This document shows, in pieces, positions 32,257-44,109 of a DNA stretch of 64,000 nt. Positions within the stretch are counted from its first letter, which is position 1, and the number at the start of each line of letters is the position of its first letter. Location of the stretch: positions 310,001 to 374,000 of the forward strand of contig JADQAV010000017.1 of NCBI GenBank assembly GCA_019775845.1, read 5' to 3'. Origin of the DNA: Myrmaecium sp. VS I D KN 1 (Eukaryota > Ascomycota > Dothideomycetes > Valsariales > Valsariaceae). The position numbers and the translations under genes were made by a program. The notes beneath the pieces are model-generated. The model was not told where the DNA came from and ran no database searches. It saw nothing but the letters and a program-made list of their open reading frames with translations.

Positions 32257-33855
32257 TGTTGCGAGGGGGGAGGGTCTCTGCGTGGTTGGGGGTGTTGGTG
32301 GTGGTGATGGTGGTGATGGCGATGGTGATGTTGGTTTGAAGGAAAGAGGAAGGGAGAAGACGTGGTGAGTGAGATTTATATATTGGATGACGAAGAAGAC
32401 GAAGCAGTTCAAGCAGCTCAAGCAATCCAGGCAGTTCAAGCAATCCAGGCAGTTCAAGCAATCCAGGCAGTTCAGGCAGTCCAAGCAGACCAGGCAGACC
32501 AATGAAGCAGTCCAAGCAGACGAAGAAGAGCAAGAGAAGAAGAGCGATCAAGCATCAAAGGTCAGTCAGCTCACCTTCTCCCCTTCCTTTCGACTCCTCT
32601 TTCTTCCTTTCTCAGACCGGATGATATCGTTTGACATACTTCACTTCTTTCTTCTTGGGGGAAAAGGCCTTGATATGCGGTTTTCACTCGTCACTTCGTT
32701 CATCGACAGACGTATATAGAGGTGCATGATCTCCGTTCCATGTCGGTCCAGGTCGTTTTATCAACTACGAAAGCAGGATTCAGAGGGTGAGCGTCTCCCC
32801 TTCATCTAATGGTTTGCTTCTTGAGCCCTGTGTGTGTGCTGTGTGTGAGGTATAAGGTTTGCTTGGGTGTGCTTTCTCTGACTTGGTTGATCTGCTACGT
32901 GCTCTTCTTCCGCTATATGGTATTATATGTTCATGAATGTCTACTGTAGATATAGGAGGATCAGCGGCCTGAACGGTATATGCCAGGTTCGAGGCCTTGA
33001 TTGTAACACCCCCTGCGTTCTTTTTCTGCCTGAAGGCCTTTTCGTATCGCTGCTGATGTCGCTGTGGTCCCTAATGTGAATTGAGGGCGGTCCGCGTTGG
33101 CTATTGGAAATGGGCACCTGGGTTTGTCGCTTGGAAAAAAGCAGAGTGATAGGTTGACGATAATAGCTACGATGACATTAATTATGGTGAGAAGAGAGGA
33201 TGGAGAGGGATAGTTTGATCTACAGTAGATGGTAGCTTTTGTACTGTGAATCTTCTCACTATATTCTTTCTTCTACTTTTCTTTCAGTATTATCTTGATT
33301 TCAGATCGGGAAAGAAGAAGAAAAGAAAAAAGGAAAAGGTATCTAATTTACACGTCCAGATTAGATATATTCCCTAAGGAAGGTCAAATAGAAACCCAAT
33401 TGGAGACTCAAGAAAAGAGAGGGCAAAAAACAGAGATTCGTATGTAACGTGTATGGATCTGTATATTGGAGTAAGAATGGGCAAATTGGTATACAAGAAC
33501 GAGAAGACCTCGGACAACACACTCGCCCGTCTTATCCACGGATATCCGTCGCTTCAGGAAAGGCTCCTATTACTACTGGATGGAAAGGAAGAGGAGTCAG
33601 TGAACGGGTTTCGTCGAGTCATCCGGGTACGGACGGAGGTACAGATTGATAAGACTTTGGAGACGCAAGGCTGGGGAAAGCGTCGGGAACGGCTCGCTAA
33701 ACCGGAAGAAGCATGTCCATGCGAGACCGACGTCCTTCCCCTCCTCCTTCCGACGTCCCCGCCCGCCCTCTGATAGGACGAACGCGCGGGGGGTCGCGGG
33801 ACGTCTCCGCGTTACTAGACGGTTTAGTAGAACATAATACCGATACCATTATGGG
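32257..33855. other. Intergenic region between hypothetical gene and amine oxidase
   Basis: About 1.6 kb with no supported gene, holding both promoters of a divergent pair. It includes an 18-bp minisatellite at 32402-32520 and a 106-codon frame at 33453-33773 that lacks any recognisable feature. Confidence 0.5.
32402..32520. repeat. 18-bp imperfect tandem repeat
   Basis: Units of the type AGCAATCCAGGCAGTTCA, repeated about three times almost perfectly and decaying to GCAGNCCA half-units on either side. Read on the minus strand it encodes Leu-Asn-Cys-Leu-Asp-Cys units, but this lies upstream of the best start codon. It may be part of the 5' leader of the 486-aa protein gene. Confidence 0.8.
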
Positions 33856-33868
33856 TATAAATATATAT
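33856..33868 (+). promoter_or_regulatory. TATA box of the amine oxidase gene
   Basis: TATAAATATATAT lies 68-80 bp before the ATG at 33936, in otherwise GC-rich sequence. The position suits a strongly inducible gene, as expected for an enzyme of nitrogen-source use. Confidence 0.6.
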
Positions 33869-33935
33869 CATCCGCGAGCTCCCCTTCAATGACTTCCTTC
33901 CTCCGACAAACCAACCAATTCACATCCCCTCCGCC

Positions 33936-36060
33936 ATGGCCTCCCCTCCGCACCCGTTCAGCAATCTCTCACCCAGCGAGATCACCATCGCCCGAGATGT
34001 CATCCTCGCCGCCCACCCCAACGTGGTCATCGACTTCCGGGAGATCTACTTGCGGGAGCCGGACAAGGAGGACATGAAGAAATTCCTGGAGCTGGAGCAC
34101 GCTGGCCGGCTCACCCCCTCGACGCCCCGGCCCCCACGCCTGGCCAAGTGCCAGTACGACGTGGTGGGCGCCAACCGGATCCCGGAGTACCACGAGGCCT
34201 TCGTCGACGTCGTGCGGCGGCAGCGGGTCAAGCACGAGGTGATCGGCAAGGAGCACCAGGCCTCGCTGACGCTGTGGGAGTTCGAGCACCTGCTGGAGGC
34301 CTGCAAGCGGTCCGCGCTGTTCCAGGAGGCGGTCGCCGCGCTGAACCTGCCGGCCGGCTTCGAGCTCGTCGTCGAGCCGTGGCCGTACGGCGGCTTGGAC
34401 GACGCGGAGGAGAACCGGCGGTACTTCCAGGGCTTGTGCTTCGCCCAGGACACCCGCACCGGCAACCCGGACGCCAACTACTACGCCTACCCCCTCCCGC
34501 TCATCCCCATCATGGACGCCCACACCAGGGAGATCATCCGGGTGGACAAGCTGGCCACGGGCGGGACGGGCGACGGGCTCGATGCCCAGACCCACGGCCC
34601 CAACGTCCTCGAGCACTGCCGGCCGGCTGAGTACGTGCCGGAACTGCTGCCGAACGGGACGAGGAAGGACCTCAAGCCGCTGAATGTCGTTCAGCCGGAG
34701 GGGCCTTCCTTCACCATTACGGATGAGTCGCTGGTCGAGTGGCAGAAGTGGCGGTTCCGGGTGTCGTTCAACCCGCGCGAGGGCGCCGTCATCCACGACG
34801 TCCATTATGATGGTCGAAGCATCTTGTACCGGCTAAGCATCAGTGAGATGGTAAGTCAGAGACAGAACCTCCTCCTCCTCCTCCTGTCCATCGTCGTCCC
34901 CAGGAAAACGCATGGCTGACATATCATTCCAGACCGTACCCTACGCCGACGCCCGCGCCCCCTTCCACCGCAAGCAAGCCTTCGACTTCGGCGACGGCGG
35001 GGCGGGCAACTGCGCCAACAACCTCTCACTCGGGTGCGACTGCCTGGGGGTGATCAAGTACTTCGACGGCGCGGTGGTGAGCTCGGCGGGCGAGCCGACG
35101 GTGACGCCAAACGTGATCTGCCTGCACGAGCAGGACAACGGGATCGGGTGGAAGCACCAGTCCTGGCGGACGGGCCGGGCGGTGGTGTCGCGGCTGCGCG
35201 AGCTGGTCGTGCAGTTCATCATCACGCTGGCCAACTACGAGTACGTGTTCGCGTACAAGTTCAACCAGGCGGGCGACGTCACGCTCGAGGTCCGCGCGAC
35301 CGGCATCGTCTCCGTCGTCAACATCGACCCGGGCAAGACGAGCCCGTACGGGAACGTGGTCAACCCGGGCACCCTCGCCCAGAACCACCAGCACATCTTC
35401 TGCGCCCGCCTCGACCCGGCCGTCGATGGCCACGACAACACCGTCGTCCTCGAGGAGTCCCACCCCGTCCCCATGAACTCGGTCACCAACCCGCGCGGCA
35501 ACTTCTACGAGGTCCGCCAGACCGTCCTCGACCGCAGCGTCGGCCTCGACGCCGCCCCCTTCCACAACCGCGTCGTCAAGGTGCAGAACGAAGCCGTCCG
35601 CAACCCCATCAGCCAGCGACCGGTAGCCTACCAGTTCGCGCCGCCGCCCACGCAGCTCCTCCTCGCCGACCCGGCCAGCATCCAGAGCCGACGGGCCCGG
35701 TTCGCCCGGCACCACGTCTGGCTGACCCGGTACCGGGACGACGAGCTCCACGCCGGCGGCCGCTTCACGATGCAGAGCCGGGCCGAGGTCGGCGGCGTGG
35801 CCGACGCGGCCGCCCGCGCCGACCCCGTCCGCGCCGCCGACTGCGTCCTCTGGGCCGTCTTCGGCCTCACCCACAACCCCCGCGTCGAGGACTGGCCCGT
35901 CATGCCCGCCGACGCCTTCACCCTCGCCTTCCGGCCCGCCGACTTCTTCACCCAGAACCCGGCCCTCGACGTCCCCACCGTCCGGAACGAGAGTAGCGTG
36001 CTCGCGCCCTCGTCGTCGTCGGTGTGCTGTGCGTCTGGGGCGGATCGGAGTAAGCTGTAA
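33936..36060 (+). CDS. Peroxisomal copper amine oxidase
   Basis: Exons 33936-34850 and 34933-36060 encode 680 aa. It oxidises primary amines to aldehydes with release of ammonia and hydrogen peroxide, using Cu(II) and a topaquinone made from its own Tyr. The topaquinone site is ANYEY (Tyr 407). Copper ligands are NHQHIF (His 457 and 459) and LTHNPRVEDWP (His 619). The catalytic base is Asp 341 in LGCDC. The protein ends in SKL, a textbook PTS1 peroxisomal signal. N2/N3 domains precede the catalytic beta-sandwich, and the length is normal. The gate position that is Tyr in Hansenula AO appears to be Gly here (GGAGN), a variant I recall in other fungal enzymes. Codon use is extremely GC-rich. 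A TATA box lies 70-80 bp upstream. Confidence 0.94.
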
Positions 36061-36810
36061 GTAAGTGAGGAAGTGAGGGAGGCTCGTCTAGCATCCGTGG
36101 AGATAGAGACTTGTGATAGTGTGGTTTTTGCTTTGTGAAGTCCCTTGACTGGTACGGCGCCCGGTTCGTACGTAAATGATGACTTCAGATACCCCTAACA
36201 GGGAGAAAGAGAATAATGATAGAGGGGGAGGAGAGGGGAGGACGGACTTCGATCGATGAAAAAGAGATAGACATGCCTTACAATAGATACAAGGCAATCC
36301 AATACGATCCATTATCACGCACCAACCAACTGCTTGAAGAAGTGAACGGACGAGAACGAGAGGAGCACACAGAGGGGGACATGAAAAAGGATAAAGGAAA
36401 AAAAGGAAAGGAAATGGATGGTATATCGACATACATACTTACAACGCAATATAATACATGCATGTCGCTGCGAAAACGAAATGAGCAACCAAGTTGCCCG
36501 ACGCCAAAAGGGAACACGCTTTCTCCTGGGTGGATCCTCCTCATAATCCTCCGGCCCCTCCTCATGCGCGAAGACGGGGTGATTTCTTGCGGCCTTTCTC
36601 TGTTTTGGTCCCCATCACCCATCACGATAGAGGCGGGAGTAGCATAGCTTTCCGATCGACATGTTTCGCGAGGACGTAGCCTCCACCCGTTTTCCCCTCC
36701 TCCCCGATCGACTCATCCTGAGCCAGATCCTCATCTTTCTCGTATTGTACTTGTAGTAGTAGAAAGAAGAGGGCGAAGAAAAAGGAACTGTATACACCGC
36801 GCGTCACTCT
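36061..36810. other. Convergent intergenic region
   Basis: 750 bp between the stops of the amine oxidase and CWC2. It is purine-rich on the + strand near 36200-36260 and 36350-36420. No gene seen. Confidence 0.55.
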
Positions 36811-38140
36811 TCAATCGCTCTCGTCATCGCTTCCGTACGCCACCAGCGGGCCCTGCGGCTTCTCCGCCTTCTTGACCGTCGTGAACATGATACCGGCCGG
36901 AGGCGTCCAGCCAGCCAGAATACCGCCTTCTTCCTTCTTCGGCGGAGATTCCTCTTGTTGATGTTGTTGTGGTTGTTGTTCCAGCAGTCCCTGTGCTTCT
37001 TGCCCTGCCGGGCCTTCGATCATCAGTCTCTCCTCCGGCCCCTCCAGCTGCGCCGCCTGCCCGCCGCCCTCCAGCTGCCGCGCCTTCTCCCGCGCGTACC
37101 ACACCTCGTCCGGCGCCTGGTAGCCCTCCAGCCCGAAGCTCCCTTCCACCTTCCGCCGCTTGCTCTGCTCCGGGTCCCGGCCTTCAATTTCCGCAACGAA
37201 CTCCGCCGGCAGCGCGCGCCGGATTGCCTCGGCCGCCTGCTCCTCCAACCGGTGCGCCTCCCGCTTCTGCGCCTGCGGATTCGGATCGACCGTCGCCCAC
37301 CGCACGTTGAGCACCTCGTTGTTGTCCAGCGACTGATGCGCCATCGCCTCCTTCGCAAACTGGCTGTTGGCCTCATTGGTATACGTGACGAAAGCCACCC
37401 CGCGCGCCGTCAGCACCCGGATCCGCTCTATCTGGCCCCACTCCTGGAAGTGCCGCGCGACCACCTCCTCGATGTCGTCCGTCACGTGGATGCGGCCGAC
37501 GTACAGCGTCCGGTTCTGCCGCATGAAGCTGCCCACGCCGCCCATGTCGTCCCGGTAGTCGCTGAACTTGTCCCGGCCGAAGCAGTCCACGTTCGGGTTG
37601 AAGAGGTCGTGCACCGTCGGCAGCCGGTGCAGGTACTGGCACTCCCGCCCGTGCGGGCAAAGCCCCCGCGCGAAGAAGAGGCAGAAGTAGGACCCCGGCA
37701 CCGAGTCCGCGCGCGTGTACCCGGAGTCCCGCGCGATGTTGCAGCGCGACGGCGCCGCGTGCTTCGACAGAAACTTGTCTTCCCGATCGCCGCCGGACCA
37801 CTTGTTGTACCAGATGTTGAAGATCTAGGGGGACGCAGTCAGCCGGAGGCGTTCGTGACCGAATTACTTGTAAATGGGAAAAGAGGATGGCTCTTACCGT
37901 CCCTGTTTGTGGCGGCGGCTCTGTCTTGAACGTCGCAGGATCCACTTGCGCTCGCGCTGGTCGCCTCTTCTTCTTCACGATCTTCTTCACCACCTTCTTC
38001 TTTGCGCCGTCCGTTGTCGTGAGCGCCGTTTCTGTTGTTTCGGCCGGCAGCTCTTGCTCTACGGGGTCTTGGGAGGGGACAATGACAGGGGGCGCAGAGG
38101 CGCCACTGTCTTCGGAAGGGCGGGTATCGACTTCGGCCAT
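36811..38140 (-). CDS. CWC2: Pre-mRNA splicing factor CWC2 (RBM22-like)
   Basis: Exons 37898-38140 and 36811-37824 (complement) encode 418 aa. Cwc2 belongs to the Prp19-related complex and contacts U6 snRNA and the catalytic core of the spliceosome. After a basic linker (KKKVVKKIVKKKRR) comes the Torus domain with a CCCH zinc finger, IFNIWYNKWSGGD, CNIARDSGYT and CLFFARGLCPHGRECQYLH. An RRM follows, with RNP2 LYVGRIHV and RNP1 GVAFVTYT (about residues 212-290). The C-terminus is Gln/Glu-rich and ends in an acidic tail. The 73-nt intron lies just before IFNIWYNKW. The ATG begins MAEVDTRPSED, as is common for this family. Confidence 0.93.
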
Positions 38141-39037
38141 GCTGGGTGTGGGATCGATCCTCGCCGGAGCTATGGTGCTGATGTATGGAGGTTGTGATTA
38201 TCGATATAGGGCAAGGTACGATACCAGCCACTTTCTGGCAGGCAACGGAGGTATATTGATCCGGCCGTAATATTTCCATGCTGCCAGGTATCGATACAAG
38301 CTTACTCAGCGTCTTCAAAATGTGCTTCACATCTTTATGCAGCAAGCTCCGAAGCATAAAAGTTATCAGCGAGATTCACAATTACCACCATCAAACCACG
38401 CAGCTGCCAGGCCGAAGATGAAGCGATAAAAGTGCCGAAAGTAGTAGGCTATTGATTTTTTGGCCTTCTCTGTCAGGCATCATATAAAAAAAAGACGCAA
38501 TTACAAAAAAACTAATGGAGCTGAATGACCACCGCCTAGCAAAACAATCCAGAACGGCTCTTAAAAAGACAGAGCCGTGCCGCTGAAAGACCCTTTCCCT
38601 AGTAATTTTGGCTGGGGTCCCTAAAAGAAATCGTATACCTTCAAATATGAGAAAGAACAAAACGTAGAATCCGCCGTGTTTGCGGCAACCTCAATTATAT
38701 CAAGACAAGAAAACGCCAGTCGTCAAGGTGCTTTTATCGAGCCGGTTATTTTGTACTTTCTTCCCATCGTAAATAGGCAGCGCTGCCGTTGCACGCCAGC
38801 ATCGTCCGGCTGCGCACGCACCCTTTGTCTATAAGTTGTTGATGATTTTGTCAAAACAAGGATCCTAACACCGAGGGAAAAGGTTAAATATTGTATCGAT
38901 CACCGGAGCGGTCGGGAAAAGTTTGAACAGAGAAGCGAATGGATCGGTGCGGGAGGTTTCAAAGGAGTGTGGTGGTAGGTTCGTGTAGCCCGGTCGTCAA
39001 GATGGGGCTACGGTTTCGTGAAGGAGGGCAAAGCGCT
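38141..39037. other. Intergenic region, CWC2 promoter side
   Basis: About 0.9 kb, moderately AT-rich at 38390-38900. I see no gene. It holds the CWC2 promoter and the 3' flank of the MIPC synthase gene. Confidence 0.5.
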
Positions 39038-40193
39038 CTACACCTGGTGACGCTCGAGCAGTTCGTAATCCTTTTGACCGGCTCGATTCCAGGGGTACAT
39101 AAGGCGGAATCGGGAACGGTTCTTCTGGTGGCGTGCAGAGGAGAACGCACGGCCGTAGACCCAGTACAAGGTGAAGATTAGACTGAATCCCAGAGCGAAC
39201 CCGAGGACGGTCAAGAAGACCCAGTGTTCGGCCATCTGTAGAAAGAATGGTTAATCGCATGTTTTACTGGAGTTGCTGGTGTGTGTGGAGACATACCCAA
39301 AGGATCAACCTCACGTCCTTCTGGTGCCAGCTGTTGCCCAGGTGGTGCGTGAAAAAGCTCCAAGGATGGTTGTTGTACTCGTCAGGGAACAAGATGCGCA
39401 CTTGTTCCATACCCTCGCGCTGAACAGCGTTGTAGTGGCGCCAGATGATGCTGAGGAAAAGAGGCCCGGTGGAAGACATGACGGTGATGTACGGAAGGAT
39501 CCAGTTGCCATTGTAGTCCGGAAGCGAGTCAATTGCGCGAAGGAAGAATGGATGACGAGGCACGGCGCCCATAGCATCGTTGGAAATGCCAGTGGGCTTG
39601 GTACGGCGCAGCCATGCTGGGTAAGCCAAGAGAGGATCCAAGCTACGGTTACAGCCCTGGGAATGGTCAGCAACGAGTTCAGCGTCGAGGAAGCACCGCG
39701 ACTTACGTCGTCCAAGTCAATGTAAATCCCGCCGAAGTGGTGAAGCACGAAGTACCGAATTGAATCGGCACGCTGGATCGGGAATGGGTAGCCGTCGAAA
39801 GTCTCCAAGAACCACGGATACTCGGCTGCGATAAATTCCCTCGCCTTCTTGTCGGTCCAGAGCTAGACTTGGCGTTAGCCAGCAATGTGGCTTCCGTGGC
39901 GCGGTTTTACTCACCTTGTACTCGTAATCCGGGTGCAGGTCTATGCAGCTCTGCTGCGGACCTCGCCAATGCGCGGGGATGCTCTCGTTGATGTAAGTCT
40001 GGTGAATGATCTTGGGGATCAACTGAGGCCTGTCATTGATGGTGCTTGAGTTTGGAGCTGGCAGCTCGGCGCGGGAAATTGCGTCGGCAGACCCATCGAC
40101 GAAGAGAAGGGTCAACAGTGTCCACACGCTGTGCACCAGGAACAGGATGACAGTGATGTTGAGGACCAAGAAAATCAGGACGCTCTTCCTCAT
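39038..40193 (-). CDS. SUR1: Mannosyl inositol-phosphoceramide synthase catalytic subunit (GT32)
   Basis: Four exons on the complement, 39915-40193, 39707-39862, 39297-39656 and 39038-39235, encode 330 aa. The SUR1/CSH1 family transfers mannose from GDP-mannose to inositol-phosphoceramide in the Golgi, with CSG2 as partner. An N-terminal signal anchor (VLIFLVLNITVILFLVHSVW) precedes the GT32 domain: IPKIIHQTYINESIP, the substrate region RADSIRYFVLHHFGGIY, and the DxD motif IDLDDG (Asp 142 and 144). A second hydrophobic helix lies at the C-terminus (FLTVLGFALGFSLIFTLYW), so both ends are membrane-associated, as in the family. Introns of 50-61 nt are all phase 0. Substrate choice rests on family resemblance. 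Confidence 0.88.
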
Positions 40194-42470
40194 CGTGAAT
40201 GACGTTCGATCTCTCCCGAGGCGCGGACGAGCCTGTGACGGTAGTTGTGCAGGCGAGCGCAGGTATGGAGGAGGCCCGGCCGGTGGAGTCCCGGACGTGT
40301 GTGGGATAGGGGTCGTGGGAGCTCTGGGGGTGAGGTGTGGCCTGGAGGACGGTCGGGCGATCTGAGGGGGAGGAGAGATGAAGAGAAGACGAAAAGTGCG
40401 GCGAGAAGCAGAAAGGTAAAACCCGGACGGGGAAGCAGGAAATGACTTATTAGGGAGCTTAAAGGGAGCGACTGTCCTTCGGTGGGCTTGGTCTGGATAA
40501 AAGGAGCGTGGAGGAAATGATGGGGCTTGGCAGGGAGAAGAAGGAGAGCTAAAAGAGACTCCCACAAGTAGGGGAACTTTAGCGGGGGGGAGGGAAATAA
40601 GGGAAGAAAACGGTGGGACGCGCAACACCCAACAGCCCCCGACCACAGCCCCGTTCGTTCAGCCACCGCCCACAGGATGAACCCCCCCGGTCCCCGCCAA
40701 TCGCATCCCGAGCGTACGGGCTGGTGCAGGCTGGTACAGGCGAGCCCAGCCAAAAGTCGCTCCGCGTTCCTGAACGCTTCCAGATTTCCTTCATCATCCC
40801 TACCTCGGCATTCGTCTCTGACTTGAATTCCCTCACATACTATCCGTACAACCAGAACCTCCCGTCTTTTCCACTGATCTGCCACCAGCATCATCCATCG
40901 TAGGGAGGCGTTTGTTCACCAGACTCCCAAGCTTTTCTCTTTTTCCGACCCAATGGCAAATGGCGGAATTGACAATACCAGACACAGAACCTAGGAAATC
41001 TTACCGAGCACTGCCACCAATCTTGCATGTGCCCTAACGCACGTGTAGCGAGCCAACCTGCCTTCGTCAGGATTTCCCTCTCCGTTCTATATTCCATTAT
41101 CCTTTCATTCGAGTGATTTGTATGGTCAATAGTGATGACCAAACATCAAATACGACTGATACAACGACTCAACGGCTTGTTTTACGTACAGACTGTACCA
41201 GCTCGTACCATACCGAAGGCAAGGTATGACCTCATCCGTCGCCCGCCGTTGCTGCGGTAGCATGCACGTATATATATGCAGGGTACGTCCGAGGGGCAGG
41301 GAGTGGAGAGAATGAGGGGAGCAACAAGCAAAGTGACAGATCCTCACAACGGCGCTTCGTTCTATTAGTTCACGCTGTCAAAAACCACCTCCAATCGAAC
41401 GACGATGATAGTGAGAGATGGAAGGAGGAGGCGCACATCCAACACCAGAGGTGAGACAACATGAAAAATAGAAAAAGTGTCAGATTCACCACCAACACCA
41501 CTCCCGAAAAATCAAAAATAAAGAAAGGCAACATCCAACAACATGCATACATACTTAGCATAGCATAGCCTTGGGATAAGTTATGTTTTGGTAGGATGCC
41601 CCAGAAAAGAATAAAAAAAAGAGAAAAACCCCACTACAGATTCCTTCCCTTCCTTCCGGTCTTCCTGCCTGCCTCAAACGAGTGCACACTGCGAGAGGAA
41701 CGAAAGGACACTAAGGATGGAAAAAGCAGAATCCTCCAACCGAACGGACCCTGCACCAACCCGTGATAAAGACCCTAAAAGAAGAAAAATTCGGAAGAAA
41801 AATCCGGAAAAGGATCTGAAACCACGGGCATGTGAATGGTTTAACTCAGGAAGATTTGTCCGTATCATGTCTCCTGTTCCCTCCTCCCCCGTATTCGTTT
41901 ACTCCGCCCGCTCACTGGCTGGCTGACCGGGAGTGCGTGTCGGATGGGAGGAGCCGCGGGTCGCGCGGGGCGGGCGGCGGGCGGCGGACGGCGGGCCTTT
42001 AACACCAACCACCTTCACCGTGCACCATCACCATCACCAGCCCTCTGTGAACAGTATGGACTTGTATTGTATGGTATGGCGGAGTGTCCAGGTATTAGCT
42101 CGCATCCTTCACACTTCCTCCCAGAAACCAGAGAGAAGAAAAACGAAACGGAGAAATGTGAACCACACATCCTTTCATAATGTCTGACGTTGTTTTATTT
42201 TTTCACTCCATATCAAAGAAAAAAAGAGGAAATTACTACCGGCCCAGTCGCCCGCCAGATGCGAAACCATTCACTTTCTCCAAGGAAAGATGAACAAAGC
42301 CAGCATTTCCACCCAACCCGCCAAACCCTCCGATATCGTTTCCCTATCTACAATCCATTCCACCATGTGATATCATGACAATAGCCCTTTCCCCCAACGC
42401 ACACACATAATGCACATCCGCCTTGCCCCTCCTAATTCGCGCCCTAAAACCGATGCAGCACCTAGCTCGT
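40194..42470. other. Intergenic region, no gene seen
   Basis: About 2.3 kb holding the MIPC synthase promoter and the ADE13 3' flank. Frames in 40190-40900 read through CT-rich leader sequence. 41370-42400 is A-rich with GAAAA runs. Nothing resembles a protein domain or a tRNA. Confidence 0.5.
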
Positions 42471-44109
42471 TTACACATTGACCTCATCCGTCGACTTGCC
42501 AGACAGCGCGGCACGGTACTTCTCGAGCGCTGGGTCGATCTCCTCATGCGCGAACTTCAACACCTGCTGCGGGGCGCGGCCGGTGAAGCTCTGGGGGTCG
42601 AGCAGGTGGGGGATCTGCTCCCAGACGGGCTTGAAGAACTCGTGCTTCATCATCCGCTCGATCAGGTCGTTCGGCTTGCCTTCGCCCTTGACGACCGCGC
42701 CCGCCTGGTTGGAGAGCACGCGGATCTCCTCGTGCGCCTCTTGGCGGGAGGCGCCCTTCTCCACGAGAGCCATGAGGATGTTCTCACTAGAGCAGCGTTA
42801 GCTACAGTGTGCTGATAAACTGGCATGGGACGGACGAGCACTTACGCGGCCATGAAGGGAAGTTCGTCCATCAACCGTTTCCTGACGACCGCGGGGTATA
42901 CAACCATCGCGGAGGTGATGTTGACCAGGAGGATTGCACACGCATCAGCGCAGAGGTAAGCCTCAGGGATGGTGATACGTCTGTTGGCGCTGTCATCGAG
43001 GGAGCGCTCAAGCCACTGCACACCGTAGGTGTCCATGGCATCCGCCAGTCTGTTCTTCAACGCACGACCAAGACTGCACAGACGCTCGCTGCGCATGGGG
43101 TTTCTCTTGAAGGGCATGGCAGAGCTGCCGATCTGGTCCTTCTCGAAAGGCTCCTCCAGCTCCTTGAAAGCGGACAGATGCCTGATGTCACCTCCTATTC
43201 TCTCACAGGTGGTGCCGAAGCCAGCGAGCGCAGCGATAACGTCCACATCAACCTTACGGCTGTATGTTTGGCTGGTGATGGTAAAGGCAGACTTGAACCC
43301 GGCCTTCTCGGTAACGAGCTCATCGAGGCGCTCGACCTTGCTGTGATCGCCCTGGAAGATGGCAAGGAACGAGGCCTGGGAACCAGTCGTACCCTTCACG
43401 CCGCGGAAACGAAGGTCGGCGCGAGCGCGCTCGAGATTGCGAAGATCCATGAGGAGGTCCTGGATCCAGAGACATGCGCGCTTTCCCACCTGCAATCCTT
43501 GTCAGCCCCTACCCCTTCGAGTTTAAAGGATTGCCGAACGTACAGTAGTTGGGATGGCAGCCTGGCCATGGGTGTATGCAAGGCAGGGCATATCCTTGTA
43601 CTCGACCGCGAAAGCCCTGAGCTGTTGGATGACGCGGGCAAGCTTGGGAAGCAGAAGATCCAAACCCTCCCTCATGTTGATCAAGTCGGCGCCGTCAGTG
43701 ACATAGCAGCTGGTTGCGCCCCAGTGAATGATACCGGCGGCAGCAGGAGCTCTAATACCGAAAGCATGCACACATGCCATGACGTCGTGTCTAGTAGTCC
43801 AATATCAATGCATGCCCATCATAGGCGCGAGCCTGAAGGAGCGCTTCAGGTAAAATATGTGCCGCCTGACCTTCTACGCTTCTCCTCCTCAGAGATGACT
43901 CTGAACTCATCGTCTTGGACGTTCACGTTGGCACGCATCTGCGCGATGGCTTCGTCCGAGATGTCCAGCCCGAGCTCCTTCTGCGACTCAGCGAGCCAGA
44001 GCCAGAGCTGCCTCCATGTCGTGTAGCGAGTGCGGAGGGAGAACAGCTTCTGCATCTGCGGGCTGGAGTACCTCCCCGTGAGAGGGGTAACGTAGACGTC
44101 GTTCGACAT
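42471..44109 (-). CDS. ADE13: Adenylosuccinate lyase
   Basis: Four exons on the complement, 43871-44109, 43544-43790, 42846-43489 and 42471-42786, encode 481 aa (yeast Ade13 482). It catalyses two eliminations in purine synthesis, SAICAR to AICAR and adenylosuccinate to AMP, as a cytosolic homotetramer. Three fumarase-superfamily regions are present: [14 protein letters not shown], the catalytic-His region [12 protein letters not shown], and the signature loop [11 protein letters not shown]. The C-terminal helical domain ends STDEVNV. Each intron (54-80 nt) was placed by restoring these motifs: RRR-HDVMAC, IPTT-VGKRAC and FMA-AENILM. The first donor, GTCAGG, is weaker than the rest. Confidence 0.94.

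Noticed and set aside
32985-33010. B-box-like GGTTCGAGGCC suggesting a tRNA gene
   Set aside because: Flanks do not form a T stem, and no A box or acceptor stem is present.
33453-33773. 106-codon frame upstream of the amine oxidase
   Set aside because: No domain, no splice-supported extension and composition changes midway; probably chance.
33969-34805. Long antisense frame opposite the amine oxidase (also 35026-35874)
   Set aside because: Shadow frames in very GC-rich coding DNA, with Val/Asp/Gly/Arg-rich composition and no domain.
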